Assembly: GCA_040219275.1 (NCBI GenBank)
Contig: JAVJSU010000006.1
Location: forward strand, 1 to 64,000
DNA length: 64,000 nucleotides
Source: JAVJSU01 sp040219275
GTDB lineage: Bacteria; Chloroflexota; Anaerolineae; Aggregatilineales; Phototrophicaceae
Direction: 5' to 3'
Positions within the stretch are counted from its first letter, which is position 1; every line of letters begins with the position of its first letter. The translations under genes were made by a program, and so were the position numbers. The notes beneath the pieces were generated by a model that had not been told where the DNA came from, ran no database searches, and saw nothing but the letters and a program-made list of their open reading frames with translations. This document shows, piece after piece, positions 8,350 through 18,100 of this stretch.

Positions 8350-8383
8350 ATCAGTACACTATATCAGATTTTTTGTTCTAGTG
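8320..8383 (-). repeat. Duplicated 3'-UTR/terminator block, copy 1
   Basis: The 34 nt at 8350-8383 match 9982-10015 at 28 positions, and both adjoin a hairpin with TATAGTCG-like arms. Both blocks sit directly behind a minus-strand stop codon, so this terminator unit appears to have been duplicated. Confidence 0.6.
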
Positions 8384-8387
8384 TCTA

Positions 8388-9683
8388 TCAATGGGAGGCT
8401 GTCAAGGGTAAGGTAATGGTAAACGTTGCGCCCTCTCCGAGCACGCTGTCTGAGCTAATCTCCCCACCATGCAGTGCAATCACATGCCTGGCAATCGCTA
8501 ATCCCAACCCTGTTCCACCCGTTTCTATGGAGCGCGCCTTATCAGCCCGATAAAACCGCTCAAAAATACGTGGCAAATCTTCCTCAGCAATGCCGATTCC
8601 CGTATCCCGAATCATCACTTTGACGCTATTCTTTTCACGGGAGGTCATCAGATAAATTTCGCCACCTTCCGGTGTATAGGTTACGGCATTAGACAGTAAA
8701 TTGATGAATACACTGCTGAGTTCATCCACGTTTACCATGATGACAAAGGGTTCATCTGCATAGGTCGACGTAAATTGTAGTCGCTTGTCTTGCATGGCAG
8801 GAAGCACCCTATTTACGCAAACTTCCAGCAGACTGTGCAGGGGGATAGGTACCAGCGTGATTTCTCGGTCATGTTCAAGGCTAGAGATTTTGATAATGTC
8901 CTGCACAATTTTATCCAGATGCTGTGCTTGCACCTGAATCTGATCAATTTTCTCCTTTTGCCTTGTTGGATCGGTTGTCCGTTGTAGCAAATAAAGCCCG
9001 GTGTTAATAATCGTCAGCGGTGTTTTGAGATCATGTGACAAATTGGCGATGACATCGTGCATTACCCGTTGTTTTTCCTGACCAACAATGAGTTCGCGCC
9101 GCTCAAGTTCCAGACGGTTACGTTGATACGTGGCAAAGATGATGAACGCCTGCGAAAATAACATAAACGCAAAAATATCCATCGTCACATCGCTGATCTG
9201 ATTTTCTAGCGTGACTGACACGGTGACTGCTAGAAACAACGTTACAATGGAGACAATCACTGTTCCTGTGGTCGTCAACAAAATCGTAGAAATCAGGGGC
9301 ATGAAAATCAAGTACAGAATTTCTAAATGAGGCGGGGGCGTGGTGAGTATGTTGAGTGTGATGATTATGAAGCCCATCCCAAAAATTACGGGAACCACAT
9401 AATCGTATTTTTCCCGACGATTGATTACATAATAGAGATAGACAATAAAAATAAGCGCGAAAGCGACAATGCCAACCAGCTGTGCACGTGAATATGAGGA
9501 TTCGTCCGATACAATCAGTCGTAAGCTTGTAATCACTAAAGCGAGAATCGTGAAAACGACTAAAAGGCTGTTGACCGCACGGATATGAAAGCGTTTATCG
9601 GGATCGTTTATTGCTTTTGGTGGTTCGACAAGTTTAATCCACAATGTTCCAATTATGGATACGAGTTTTTTTAGTGGTGCCAT
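8388..9683 (-). CDS. Membrane sensor histidine kinase
   Basis: A 431-residue kinase. About five or six transmembrane helices (residues 38-57, 68-86, 96-114, 121-138, 141-158, 168-184) make a sensor with little extracytoplasmic sequence. Then come HisKA (LSHDLKTP, phospho-acceptor His217) and a HATPase_c domain with the N box (NLLSNAVTYTPEGG), G1 box (RDTGIGI), F box (FERFYR) and G2 box (GGTGLGLAI). It autophosphorylates and signals to a response regulator, but none is encoded in this window, so it is an orphan here. No Shine-Dalgarno sequence is clear at the start. Confidence 0.93.
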   Translation of the reverse strand: MAPLKKLVSIIGTLWIKLVEPPKAINDPDKRFHIRAVNSLLVVFTILALVITSLRLIVSDESSYSRAQLVGIVAFALIFIVYLYYVINRREKYDYVVPVIFGMGFIIITLNILTTPPPHLEILYLIFMPLISTILLTTTGTVIVSIVTLFLAVTVSVTLENQISDVTMDIFAFMLFSQAFIIFATYQRNRLELERRELIVGQEKQRVMHDVIANLSHDLKTPLTIINTGLYLLQRTTDPTRQKEKIDQIQVQAQHLDKIVQDIIKISSLEHDREITLVPIPLHSLLEVCVNRVLPAMQDKRLQFTSTYADEPFVIMVNVDELSSVFINLLSNAVTYTPEGGEIYLMTSREKNSVKVMIRDTGIGIAEEDLPRIFERFYRADKARSIETGGTGLGLAIARHVIALHGGEISSDSVLGEGATFTITLPLTASH

Positions 9684-9944
9684 ATAGATAAATTCGATTC
9701 AGATAATTACGTATTATTTCTATTTTATCCGAATAAACATCACGGAGAGTTAAGACTTCATTGAGGTCTGCTATTAGCTTAACAGTTAATATTGGATGAT
9801 CTCTACAATACAAAAATTGCCGTGATCCCTGCGGGGATGATGGGTGGTGCTCACCTGTTAGGGGATGTCTCTTTCATATCGCTCCTGATCAGAAACATTC
9901 TAAAATCTGTGCCGTCCGGTTGTTCATTTATGATGTTAAGGATT
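9684..9944. other. Intergenic region upstream of the sensor kinase
   Basis: AT-rich sequence that should hold the kinase promoter. A 60-codon plus-strand frame overlaps it but has no Shine-Dalgarno sequence or recognisable protein features and runs into the terminator hairpin. No gene is assigned. Confidence 0.4.
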
Positions 9945-9950
9945 ATAAAT

Positions 9951-10015
9951 CAGACGACTATGAGCTGTTCATAGTCGCCTGATCGTTACATTATTTCAGA
10001 TTTTTTATTTTAGTG
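9951..10015 (-). terminator. Terminator and 3'-UTR block, copy 2, of the acetylesterase-like gene
   Basis: A 13-bp stem with one mismatch (9951-9963 with 9969-9981) lies behind the stop at 10024. The 34 nt between stop and stem are the paralogous copy of 8350-8383 (28 of 34 identical). Confidence 0.65.
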
Positions 10016-10023
10016 CTTAAATC

Positions 10024-11163
10024 TTACTCATCTTCTACAGGCGCACTGAGGCATTCACCGGACGCGAAATCGCAAGACAATGTTTCCATCTCTTCACCAC
10101 TCAGCAACTCGCCCACCCAATCAGCGACGGTCACGCCACCAACGGCATAGGTATAGAGTTCGGGGCGACCTGTGATGCAGTGTAATGTACCGCCTGCGGT
10201 ATAGGAGTAGAAGTTATCGGTCGCGGCATCAATCTCAGCCAAATTCCCCAGCAAAGCCGGTGACCATTGTTGCGCGAGGCTAATAAACGAGGCTTCGTCT
10301 GTGGCGGGTTCACCGATGATGAAACCATAAAAACCGACCTGTACTTCGTCAATAAAGGTGTTGTATTGCGCGAAGGTGTTATCAGGGAAGGCATTCGCTG
10401 AAGAAATGAAGGACAGGTTATTGGAATAATTGTCGATGGTCGCATCACCCAGACCGTCTACAAATTCCGGCAAGCCCTCAAAAATATCCCACTGATTATA
10501 GCCATCCCATGCAATTGGCGTAACACCCGTTGCCGCGTCCGCCAGAAGTACAACCCGCTGACCTTCATAATTTTCCATCACGTAAGGCGCGTGATAGGTC
10601 GCACCATAGCCGCCTGCGCTACAACCCGTGACAAAAACATCTTCCGGCGCGGTGAAGTTTTCGAACGTCCACTCCAGCACAGCATCGGCGTTGTTGATGC
10701 CGTTGAAATCCACACTCACATCGTCGTAGTCAACTTCTTCATCACCACCGTGTACATCACCGGAACAATAGGGCGCAAAAACGACGTTGTAATCCGCCAC
10801 CGGGTTGACCTCATTCGCAAAATCGAAAAAGCCGGAGGTATAGGTTTCCATCAACGTTTCCGGCACATCATAGCGGGAGGCAAATTGACCGACGAGGCTA
10901 CAGGTGGTGTTATCCCAACATGCACCGCCACCCTCGAAGTAAATCATCAGGTCTTCTGTCGGGACTTCCGCCGGACGGACGAAGAAGCTATATTCCGTGT
11001 CATACATACAATTAGTTTCGCCCTCAGGCACAATGCGATTCCACGCACCCGCTTCCAGATCATCAAATACGGGCAAACCATCATCGTCCTGTGCAAAAAC
11101 CGCCCCACTAAGCACAACCAGAGAAATCAGCGCCAGTAAGGGAAAACAAAACCACTTTTTCAT
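10024..11163 (-). CDS. Secreted pectinacetylesterase/Notum-family hydrolase
   Basis: A 379-residue alpha/beta hydrolase exported by a type I signal peptide (cleaved after AVFAQ). The family signatures are present: EGGGACW oxyanion loop near residue 77, FAPYCSGDVHGG near 130, nucleophile elbow GCSAGGYG with Ser182, and a late His in GTLHCITG. Several cysteines probably form disulfides. Members of this family remove acetyl or acyl groups from polysaccharides or lipidated proteins; the substrate here cannot be told. AGGAG lies 7 nt before the ATG. Single gene with its own terminator. The acidic C-terminal tail is unremarkable. Confidence 0.87.
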   Translation of the reverse strand: MKKWFCFPLLALISLVVLSGAVFAQDDDGLPVFDDLEAGAWNRIVPEGETNCMYDTEYSFFVRPAEVPTEDLMIYFEGGGACWDNTTCSLVGQFASRYDVPETLMETYTSGFFDFANEVNPVADYNVVFAPYCSGDVHGGDEEVDYDDVSVDFNGINNADAVLEWTFENFTAPEDVFVTGCSAGGYGATYHAPYVMENYEGQRVVLLADAATGVTPIAWDGYNQWDIFEGLPEFVDGLGDATIDNYSNNLSFISSANAFPDNTFAQYNTFIDEVQVGFYGFIIGEPATDEASFISLAQQWSPALLGNLAEIDAATDNFYSYTAGGTLHCITGRPELYTYAVGGVTVADWVGELLSGEEMETLSCDFASGECLSAPVEDE

Positions 11164-11252
11164 AATGTTGCTCCTGTAAGTAAAACAATTATCTAAATTT
11201 GTATTTAATTAGCACGGTAAAGCATACCGCAAGCCGTAGAGTTTCGCACTCA

Positions 11253-11633
11253 TTAAGCAAAATTGGAGACTTCAATTAAATTGCCGTCGGGGTCATAGAA
11301 ATAGACGGATAAAATGGGGTTGTTCGCGCCTGTTCGCTGAACAGGTCCTTCAACGATGGTCACGTTTTGCGCTTTGAGATGGGCGATAACATCTTTTAAC
11401 GGCGTTGAAGCGATAAAGCATAAATCCGCAGAGCCGGGCGTGGGATGCTCGGCTTTCGGCTCAAATTCTTTGCCAACTTCATGCAGGTTAATTTTCTGCA
11501 CACCGAAGAGTAACGCCTTGCGCCCTTCGCCGAAGGTGATGGCTTCCATGCCCAACACACGGACATAAAAATCGGTGGTGCGCTCAATATCACGCACAGT
11601 CAGGACAAGATGATCGAGATGGTTGATATTCAT
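11253..11633 (-). CDS. VOC-superfamily protein, GLOD5/YaeR-like
   Basis: A 126-residue VOC domain. LDHLVLTVRDIERTTDFYVRVLGM provides the first His ligand; ALLFGVQKINLHEVGKEFEP, DLCFIA and FYDPDGNLIEVSNF follow, with the terminal Glu ligand retained. The metal-site residues are much better preserved than in the neighbour at 7948-8280, so this may be an active metalloenzyme, though its substrate is unknown. The Shine-Dalgarno sequence is weak (GGATAA). It lies between two unrelated minus-strand genes. Confidence 0.88.
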   Translation of the reverse strand: MNINHLDHLVLTVRDIERTTDFYVRVLGMEAITFGEGRKALLFGVQKINLHEVGKEFEPKAEHPTPGSADLCFIASTPLKDVIAHLKAQNVTIVEGPVQRTGANNPILSVYFYDPDGNLIEVSNFA

Positions 11634-11748
11634 AGTCGTTATCCACTTATCCAGCTAAGTTAAACGTTTCAATGCAATTTCATCTTAATTATACTCCCTA
11701 ATTTAACAAGTTTTCCTCAATTATTGCTGGCGAATATTTTCTGGTGGA

Positions 11749-12501
11749 TCACCCCGTTAAGGTGAGTGCCTTAAGCACCATAAATGCACCGAAAGCGGCA
11801 TGGGCGACAATCGCGGCACGGGTAGATTGCGTATAGGCACGCACACCCGTAATGACCAGCGCATCCAAAAACGGCACAAGGATTGCGTAGAAGATTCGCG
11901 TGAGGTCTGTCGGGGCGATGGATAGATAAGTCATCACATGAAACAGCGTATGCAACACGACGACTATGAAGAAGCCCGTCCATGTGCCAAGTGTTGCGCG
12001 TGCCGCCGGAAACACCACCCCGCGCAGAACCAATTCTTCTGCGATGGGTTGCATAAATACCATGAAAATAAAGGCGATCACCCACGCGATCACGCTGACA
12101 TCCAACGCGGCAAAAGTGTTATCTGCATTGATGGCGAACAGGCTGAATAATTCCGGCGCTGTCCAAAAATCGCCCGTGATGCCCAACGCAATCACATCAA
12201 TCGTGACCGCCATGCCTACACAAAACAGCGCAACAATCGGCAAACGTGAATTGTCGTTCGCTTCAAGGCGTAACGCGGCGACATCTTCCACCGTGCGCCG
12301 ACGGGTGAAAAGCACGAAGATAATCGCCAGCGCCGCGCCGACTGTCCAGCCAAAAATCGGCGTGATCGGATCATTGCCGAAAAACGCCTGCGCCACCCCC
12401 GCGCCAATCACCATCGACAAAAATACGCCAATCAGCGTGCCGAGCGCGGTATAAAACGACCACGGCGGAGCGGGTTCTAAACGGGCGATTTGTTTGAGCA
12501 T
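11749..12501 (-). CDS. CPBP-family intramembrane metalloprotease
   Basis: A 250-residue polytopic membrane protein with about seven hydrophobic segments. The CPBP (CAAX/Abi) motifs are EELVLRG (EExxxR), FIVVVLHTLFH (FxxxH) and a third motif reading HAAFG, where the usual Asn or Asp is missing. Relatives cleave prenylated or membrane peptides, or act in bacteriocin immunity. AGGAG is 9 nt before ATG 12501 but directly abuts ATG 12510, so 12501 is taken as start. Repeat copy 2 lies just upstream. Confidence 0.87.
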   Translation of the reverse strand: MLKQIARLEPAPPWSFYTALGTLIGVFLSMVIGAGVAQAFFGNDPITPIFGWTVGAALAIIFVLFTRRRTVEDVAALRLEANDNSRLPIVALFCVGMAVTIDVIALGITGDFWTAPELFSLFAINADNTFAALDVSVIAWVIAFIFMVFMQPIAEELVLRGVVFPAARATLGTWTGFFIVVVLHTLFHVMTYLSIAPTDLTRIFYAILVPFLDALVITGVRAYTQSTRAAIVAHAAFGAFMVLKALTLTG

Positions 12502-12526
12502 AGATAGCATCTCCTGAATAACAATA

Positions 12527-12627
12527 AAACCTGAATTCTGCTTAGGGTGAACATCTGCGAAAAAAGCTTTTAGCCGTTAGCTTTTGGCTTTTAGTTTGAA
12601 AAATATTGCTTTTTGCTAAAAGCTACG
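12527..12627 (-). repeat. Dispersed hairpin repeat, copy 2
   Basis: Reverse-complement counterpart of 121-228: CCTGAATTCTG, GGTGAACATCTGCGAAAAA, then 7-nt words (GCTTTTAG, CCGTTAG, CTTTTGG, CTTTTAG) and the conserved TTTTTGCTAAAAGCT arm (12610-12624). The inner stem is less perfect than in copy 1. It carries no coding sequence. Confidence 0.75.
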
Positions 12628-12809
12628 ATATTCATGGTCTTTTGCAAAAAAAGACTGTCAATCATAATCGTTTGCTTATCCAGAACTGACGTAATAAAGA
12701 CTGTACCTCTGTACAGGATCAATACGACACTTCCGAACGAAGAGGATTTTACCCCCGCCGCGTACACTATCACTATATCAGGTAAATAGTGAACAATTGG
12801 AGATACAAT
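12628..12809 (+). promoter_or_regulatory. Upstream region of the SDR-VOC gene with a CTGTAC palindrome
   Basis: The palindrome CTGTACCTCTGTACAG (12701-12716) and a second pair CACTAT/ATAGTG nearer the gene lie in this region. They could be operator sites, but no regulator is encoded next door. No gene is visible. Confidence 0.3.
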
Positions 12810-13910
12810 ATGACGCGCACAGCACTAATCACCGGCGCATCTCGCGGACTCGGTTTAGCACTCGCACAACGCCTTGCTCAAGATGGTTGGACGCTCATTA
12901 TCAACGCACGCGGCGCGGATGCACTCGAACATGCCCGCCGTGAATTGGCAAAAGTCACGCACGTCAGCGCCATCGCAGGTAGTATTGACGATAAAAGCCA
13001 TCGCGCCCAACTTGCAAACGCCGTCGCCGATGCGGGCGGACTTGATCTGCTGGTCAATAACGCCGGAATTCTCGGACCCAGCCCACAGCCAACTCTGCTG
13101 GAGTATCCGCTGGATGTGCTGGAGGATGTGTTCCGCACCAACGTCATCGCCCAACTTGGCATCATTCAAGCGGTACATGGGCAACTTAAGCCACATGCCA
13201 GACTCATCAACATCAGCAGTGATGCAGGCGCAGAAGCCTATGCGGGATGGGGTGGCTATGGCGCGAGTAAAGCCGCGTTGGAGCATCTTTCCGCCATTCT
13301 CGGCGAAGAAAACCCTGACTTGAATATCTATTGGGTCGATCCGGGCGATATGCGGACGCAAATGCACCAGGAAGCCTTCCCCGGCGAGGACATCAGTGAT
13401 CGTCCATTGGCTGAAGACAGCGTACCGGGGCTGATGACGCTCATCGACGGTAATTTTCCGGGCGGACGCTACAACGTGCATACCATCGGGCAATCACACA
13501 TTGACGAGTTACGCATCGTTCTAACCACTCATGATCTTGACGGCACACTCGGCTTTTATCAGGACGCGCTCGGATTACCTGTTACCGACTCATGGGATAC
13601 ACCGGAAGGGCGCGGTTTTCTGCTGGATTCTGGACGCGCACGCCTCGAATTGATCGACGCGACACAGGCACAGCAACTTGACGAAATTGAGGTGGGCGAA
13701 CGCACCGCCGGACCTGTTAGGCTGGCGTTTGAAGTCAGCGACATAATCCAACATTCCGCACAGGTCACCGGAAACGGCACGCAAGCCATCAGCCCGATCC
13801 GTGATGTGCCGTGGGGACACCGCAACCAACGCCTGATCGGACCGGATAATCAGCAGATTACGCTGTTTCAGGTCATCGCCGATTCCGCTGAACCTCAGCC
13901 AGAATCCTAA
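12810..13910 (+). CDS. Fusion of short-chain dehydrogenase/reductase and VOC domain
   Basis: Residues 1 to about 230 form a classical SDR: TGASRGLG cofactor loop at 8-15, NNAG, an ISS serine and YGASK as the Tyr-Lys pair. It is an NAD(P)-dependent oxidoreductase. Residues about 235-355 form a VOC domain (RIVLTTHDLDGTLGFYQDALG ... IGPDNQQITLFQV). GGAG 7 nt before ATG 12810 sets the start (366 residues). The fusion joins domains normally encoded apart, so both may act on one substrate. The next gene follows after 21 nt, making a two-gene operon. The reading frame is continuous, with no sign of frameshift. Confidence 0.9.
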   Translation: MTRTALITGASRGLGLALAQRLAQDGWTLIINARGADALEHARRELAKVTHVSAIAGSIDDKSHRAQLANAVADAGGLDLLVNNAGILGPSPQPTLLEYPLDVLEDVFRTNVIAQLGIIQAVHGQLKPHARLINISSDAGAEAYAGWGGYGASKAALEHLSAILGEENPDLNIYWVDPGDMRTQMHQEAFPGEDISDRPLAEDSVPGLMTLIDGNFPGGRYNVHTIGQSHIDELRIVLTTHDLDGTLGFYQDALGLPVTDSWDTPEGRGFLLDSGRARLELIDATQAQQLDEIEVGERTAGPVRLAFEVSDIIQHSAQVTGNGTQAISPIRDVPWGHRNQRLIGPDNQQITLFQVIADSAEPQPES

Positions 13911-13931
13911 CCGGAAAGGAGGCTTACACGC

Positions 13932-15032
13932 ATGATGAATTCAACTTTGCCCAGAACCGCCGCCTTAAAGCCGCGCATGAATGTACTGGACTTTGACCTG
14001 CCCGCAACTTTGGAAGCAGGCGAACCACCGGAAGCCCGCGGTCTGCGCCGTGATGAAGTACGCTTGATGGTGTCGTATCGTGCGGATGATCGTGTGGTGC
14101 ATACGCGCTTCAACTATCTGCCGGATTTCCTGAGTGCCGGTGATGTGGTCGTCATCAACACCAGTGGCACGATGAACGCCGCCCTACCCGCGACGCGACG
14201 TGATGGTGAACAGGTCGAATTGCACCTGTCCACGCGCCTGCCCGCCGACCAATGGATTGTGGAAGTGCGCCAGATTGAAGGCACATCCACCAAACCCTTT
14301 TTGAACGCCCTCGCCGGAGAAACGCTCAATTTACCGGATGGCGGCAAAGCGACCCTGCACACACCCCACAGCGCCAGCATCCGCAAACATGGCGGGAACG
14401 TGCGCTTATGGCTGGCGACGCTTGATCTGCCCTTGCCATTGGAACGTTATCTGGACGAATTCGGCTTCCCGATCCGCTATTGCTACGTCAAAGCGGAATG
14501 GGATAACAGTTATTATCAGACGGTCTACGCGACAGAACGTGGTAGCGCGGAGATGCCGTCAGCGGGACGGGCGTTCACACCGGAATTGATTACGGCGCTG
14601 GTGGCGAAAGGGGTACACATCGCCCCGTTGATTTTACATACGGGCGTTGCTAGCCTTGAAGATCATGAACCGCCTTACGAAGAATTTTATCGTGTGCCAC
14701 CGGAAACCGCGCAGACACTCAACACGGCACGAGCGCAGGGAAAGCGCATCATCGCCATTGGCACAACAGTTGTGCGGGCGTTGGAGAGCGTGACCGATGC
14801 TTACGGAAAAACCCATGCAGGCGAAGGTTGGACGACACTCGTCATTACACCGGAACGCGGATTGCACGCCGTTAATGCCATGCTGACCGGCTTACACGAA
14901 CCAAAAGCCACGCATCTCGCCATGCTGGAAGCCTTAACCGGACGCGACCATCTGCACGTGACGTATCAGGAAGCCTTAGATGAGGGTTATCTGTGGCACG
15001 AATTCGGCGATTTGCACCTGATTTTGCCGTAG
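13932..15032 (+). CDS. Divergent QueA-like protein (tRNA ribosyltransferase-isomerase family)
   Basis: The 366 residues align along their length with QueA, which moves the ribosyl part of SAM to preQ1-tRNA in queuosine synthesis. Retained are YYQTVYA, the AG-FTPEL block (SAGRAFTPELI), IIAIGTTVVRALES and the late LTGLHEPKATHLAML. The N-terminal DTRV(I/L)-A-L segment is replaced by NTSGTMNAALPA, and LHVGAGTF by LHTGVASLEDHEPPYEEF. This may be a paralogue with another substrate. AAAGGAGG lies 9 nt before the ATG. It is co-transcribed with the SDR-VOC gene, an unusual partner for a tRNA modification enzyme. No tgt or queC-E genes are present. Confidence 0.82.
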   Translation: MMNSTLPRTAALKPRMNVLDFDLPATLEAGEPPEARGLRRDEVRLMVSYRADDRVVHTRFNYLPDFLSAGDVVVINTSGTMNAALPATRRDGEQVELHLSTRLPADQWIVEVRQIEGTSTKPFLNALAGETLNLPDGGKATLHTPHSASIRKHGGNVRLWLATLDLPLPLERYLDEFGFPIRYCYVKAEWDNSYYQTVYATERGSAEMPSAGRAFTPELITALVAKGVHIAPLILHTGVASLEDHEPPYEEFYRVPPETAQTLNTARAQGKRIIAIGTTVVRALESVTDAYGKTHAGEGWTTLVITPERGLHAVNAMLTGLHEPKATHLAMLEALTGRDHLHVTYQEALDEGYLWHEFGDLHLILP

Positions 15033-15119
15033 AAGCGCGTGACCAAACAACAGACATGGACAATCAATCACCTCTCTGCGTGAGCGGATACAGTGAATGG
15101 TTGTTCTTTTGATTCCGCG

Positions 15120-18100
15120 CTACACGAGGTTCAATTCCCCGGCGCGGACGATGGCGCGTGTCCGGCTGGAGACATCCAATTTGCCGTAAATGTGGTTGAT
15201 ATGCTTCTTGACCGTACTCACCCCCACAACGAGTTCATCAGCAATTTCACGATTGCTCAACCCTTGCGAGATCAGCGTGAGCACCTCTAATTCACGCTCG
15301 GAAAGTGGCTCGATCAATGCTTGATTTGCCACCTGAATCTGCGGGTCGGTCTGATCTGCGGACAATGCAATATCATCGTGTTCGGCAGTCGGGTCAAACA
15401 TTTCGCGCACAAAATCCACCACTTGTTGTGCAGTCATGGATTTGCCCTGTTCTTCTACTGCGGTGATGACATCTACTGGCAAACCGACTTTGAGCCGTGC
15501 CTGCACATCCATAAAAATGGGGTGTGACCCCATCCAACGCGGGTATTCATGACTGTTGCGAATATATGCGATTATCCTGGCGGCTTCTTCTAAGTATCCA
15601 TCATGAACCCACACAATCACCGCCGGACCGAGTAGATGGATGATTTTGTTGAGATGCATCGAATCGCCATCTTTCAGCCCCTCAAGAAAACACGCCAGAG
15701 CATCATAAGCATAGCTACGCGCTTTATCCAGATTGCCTAAACCGAGATGCGCCAGCGCGTGCAGGTAAGTCTCCATCCGCATCATCTTGCGGTCATTTTT
15801 ATCCTTGAGCAAACTCTGAGAAACATATTCCGCATGTGACAGTGCAGAATGATAATCGGCACGGATAAGCGCGATGGTGCTCCGCACGCGATGGTTTTCC
15901 CGCGCATACCATTGGAAGTTGCGATGTTTGGCGATGAGTTCGCTGTCTTGCAAAAATTGTTCTGCGCCTTCTAAATTGCCTTTATCAATGAGAAGCCGTG
16001 CGAGCGTGGTCTGGCTTTTGATCGCCGCGACTACATTACGGATGCTCAATCGAATATCCAGCACCTGCCGGAAAAACGCTTCCGCCGCATCCAGATTTCC
16101 AGTCATCTCTTCATATGCGCCGAGGTTATGTAGCGCCGTTGCTTCGCTATAGCGATCCCCGATTCGCCGATAAATATCATAACTTTGCTGGGTATAGTCT
16201 TTTAACCCCTGAACATCGTTACACATCGCCGCGATATAGCCGAGATTAAACAAGGCATCCGCTTCGCCGTTTAGATCATTGATGCTCCGGCTAATCTCCA
16301 ATCGTCGGTGGATGACCTCCCGCGCAGACTCATAGTCTTTTTCATGCAACATCACCATATGCGACAGGATTTGCAAGCAGTAAATAACTTCCGTCTGATG
16401 GTCATGTGCTTCCGCGATGGCGAGGGCTTCATCGAGTAACGGGGTGAAGGTGTCCCTGTTTTCAGGCGATTTATCCTGCCGGGTACGCACATAACGGGCG
16501 AGTATCCGTCCACGCGTAATCTGCGCCAATGGCTCCTGCGTGAACTGCAACGTGTTCAGCGCAAAATCAAACATCTCATTCGGTTCATCGTGACGGCTTC
16601 GCAGGACATAAAACAGGTCAAGGCTGGTCGCGTATTGAATAACCGCGTCGTAGTCGTTATGCGTAATTGCCCTGCGCCATCCATTACGGATGTTGTCCAG
16701 ATCCGCATCAATTTCATCTAATGCCTCTGGCTGGCGTTGACCGCGCAAATCTGCCTCATAATTTGCCATTTTCTGCGCGTAATAGGCGCTATGTAACGCA
16801 CGGATCGCGTCTGTTTCGCCCTTTTCATCCAGCCGTTCAGCCGCATATTGCCGGATGAGTTCGTGCAGTTCGTAGCGTCCGCTATCAGGATCACGGCGCA
16901 GGAGCGATTTATTCACCAGACCCGTCAATGTTTTTAACGACGCGCCGATTGCTTTCAACGCCGCGTTTCGGGTACATCCACCCCGAAAGACCGATAAACG
17001 GGCGAAGGCTTCGCGCTCATCATCCGCGAGCATCTGCCATGAATAATCAAAAATTGCGCGCAAACTGCGATGACGCTCCGGCATATTGCGGATGTCCGTT
17101 TCCAGAAAGTCAGAATTCTGGCGCATCTCTTCGACAATTTCTTCCAGCGAGAGCATCTCCACCCACGCCGCCGCCAGCAAAATCCCTAACGGCATACCCT
17201 GCACCATCCGGCAAATTTCCACGACATGCGGCAGATCAGCATCCGTCAGTTCAAAGGCGGGTTGGGCGCGACGGGCGCTCTGTGTGAATAGGCGGATGGC
17301 GCTATAATCCGCGTCAAAATCGACGACATCATCTTCGGGGAAGTCCATGCCTTCGATGCGAAAAACCGCTTCTTCCTGTAAATTCAATCGTGCGCGGGAG
17401 GTCGTCACGATCTGCACATCCGGCGCATGTTTGAGCAACTCACTCGCCAGCGCCGATCCTTCTAAAACATGCTCGAAATTGTCGAAGATCAGCAACATCT
17501 GCTTATCGGCGAAATAATCCAGCAATTGTTGCCACTCGGAGCGATCCAGCACGCCAACAGTGTTGACTTCTAATGCGGTATCGCCAGCGTCATTTTTGAC
17601 CGCTTCCTGGGTATGAAAACCCACCGAATCGGCAATCGTCGAAATAATATTTTCGGATTCAGTCAATGGCGCAAGTGGCACGAAGAAAATGCCATCCGAG
17701 AATCGCCCAACATGGCGTTGCGCCGCCTCCAATGCCAGCCGTGTTTTACCCATCCCGCCCGGTCCGACAATCGTAATCAAGCGCATCGTGGGATCAGCGA
17801 CGAGGCTTTCCAGTTCGTTGAGTTCTTGCTCGCGCCCGATGAAAGCCGTCACCTGCACGGGCAAATTATGTTTGGGGATGTCCGTCGTGGACATGCTCGG
17901 ACGGGTGAAGCGTTGATTATCCGGCGTGCGTGGCGGGATGACATTGATGGAGGTCGTATTCCAATTCAGCAGAATGTTCTCCAGTTCCGCTCCCACCAGA
18001 CGGATGCTCGAAATGCGTAAATCCCGGTCTTTTTCTAGCATCCGATAGATCAGATCGACCAGCGCCACCGGCAAATCAGGACACAGGACTTCCAGATCGG

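Noticed and set aside
9792..9974. 60-codon frame before the sensor kinase
   Set aside because: No Shine-Dalgarno sequence, and it runs into the terminator hairpin of the neighbouring gene.
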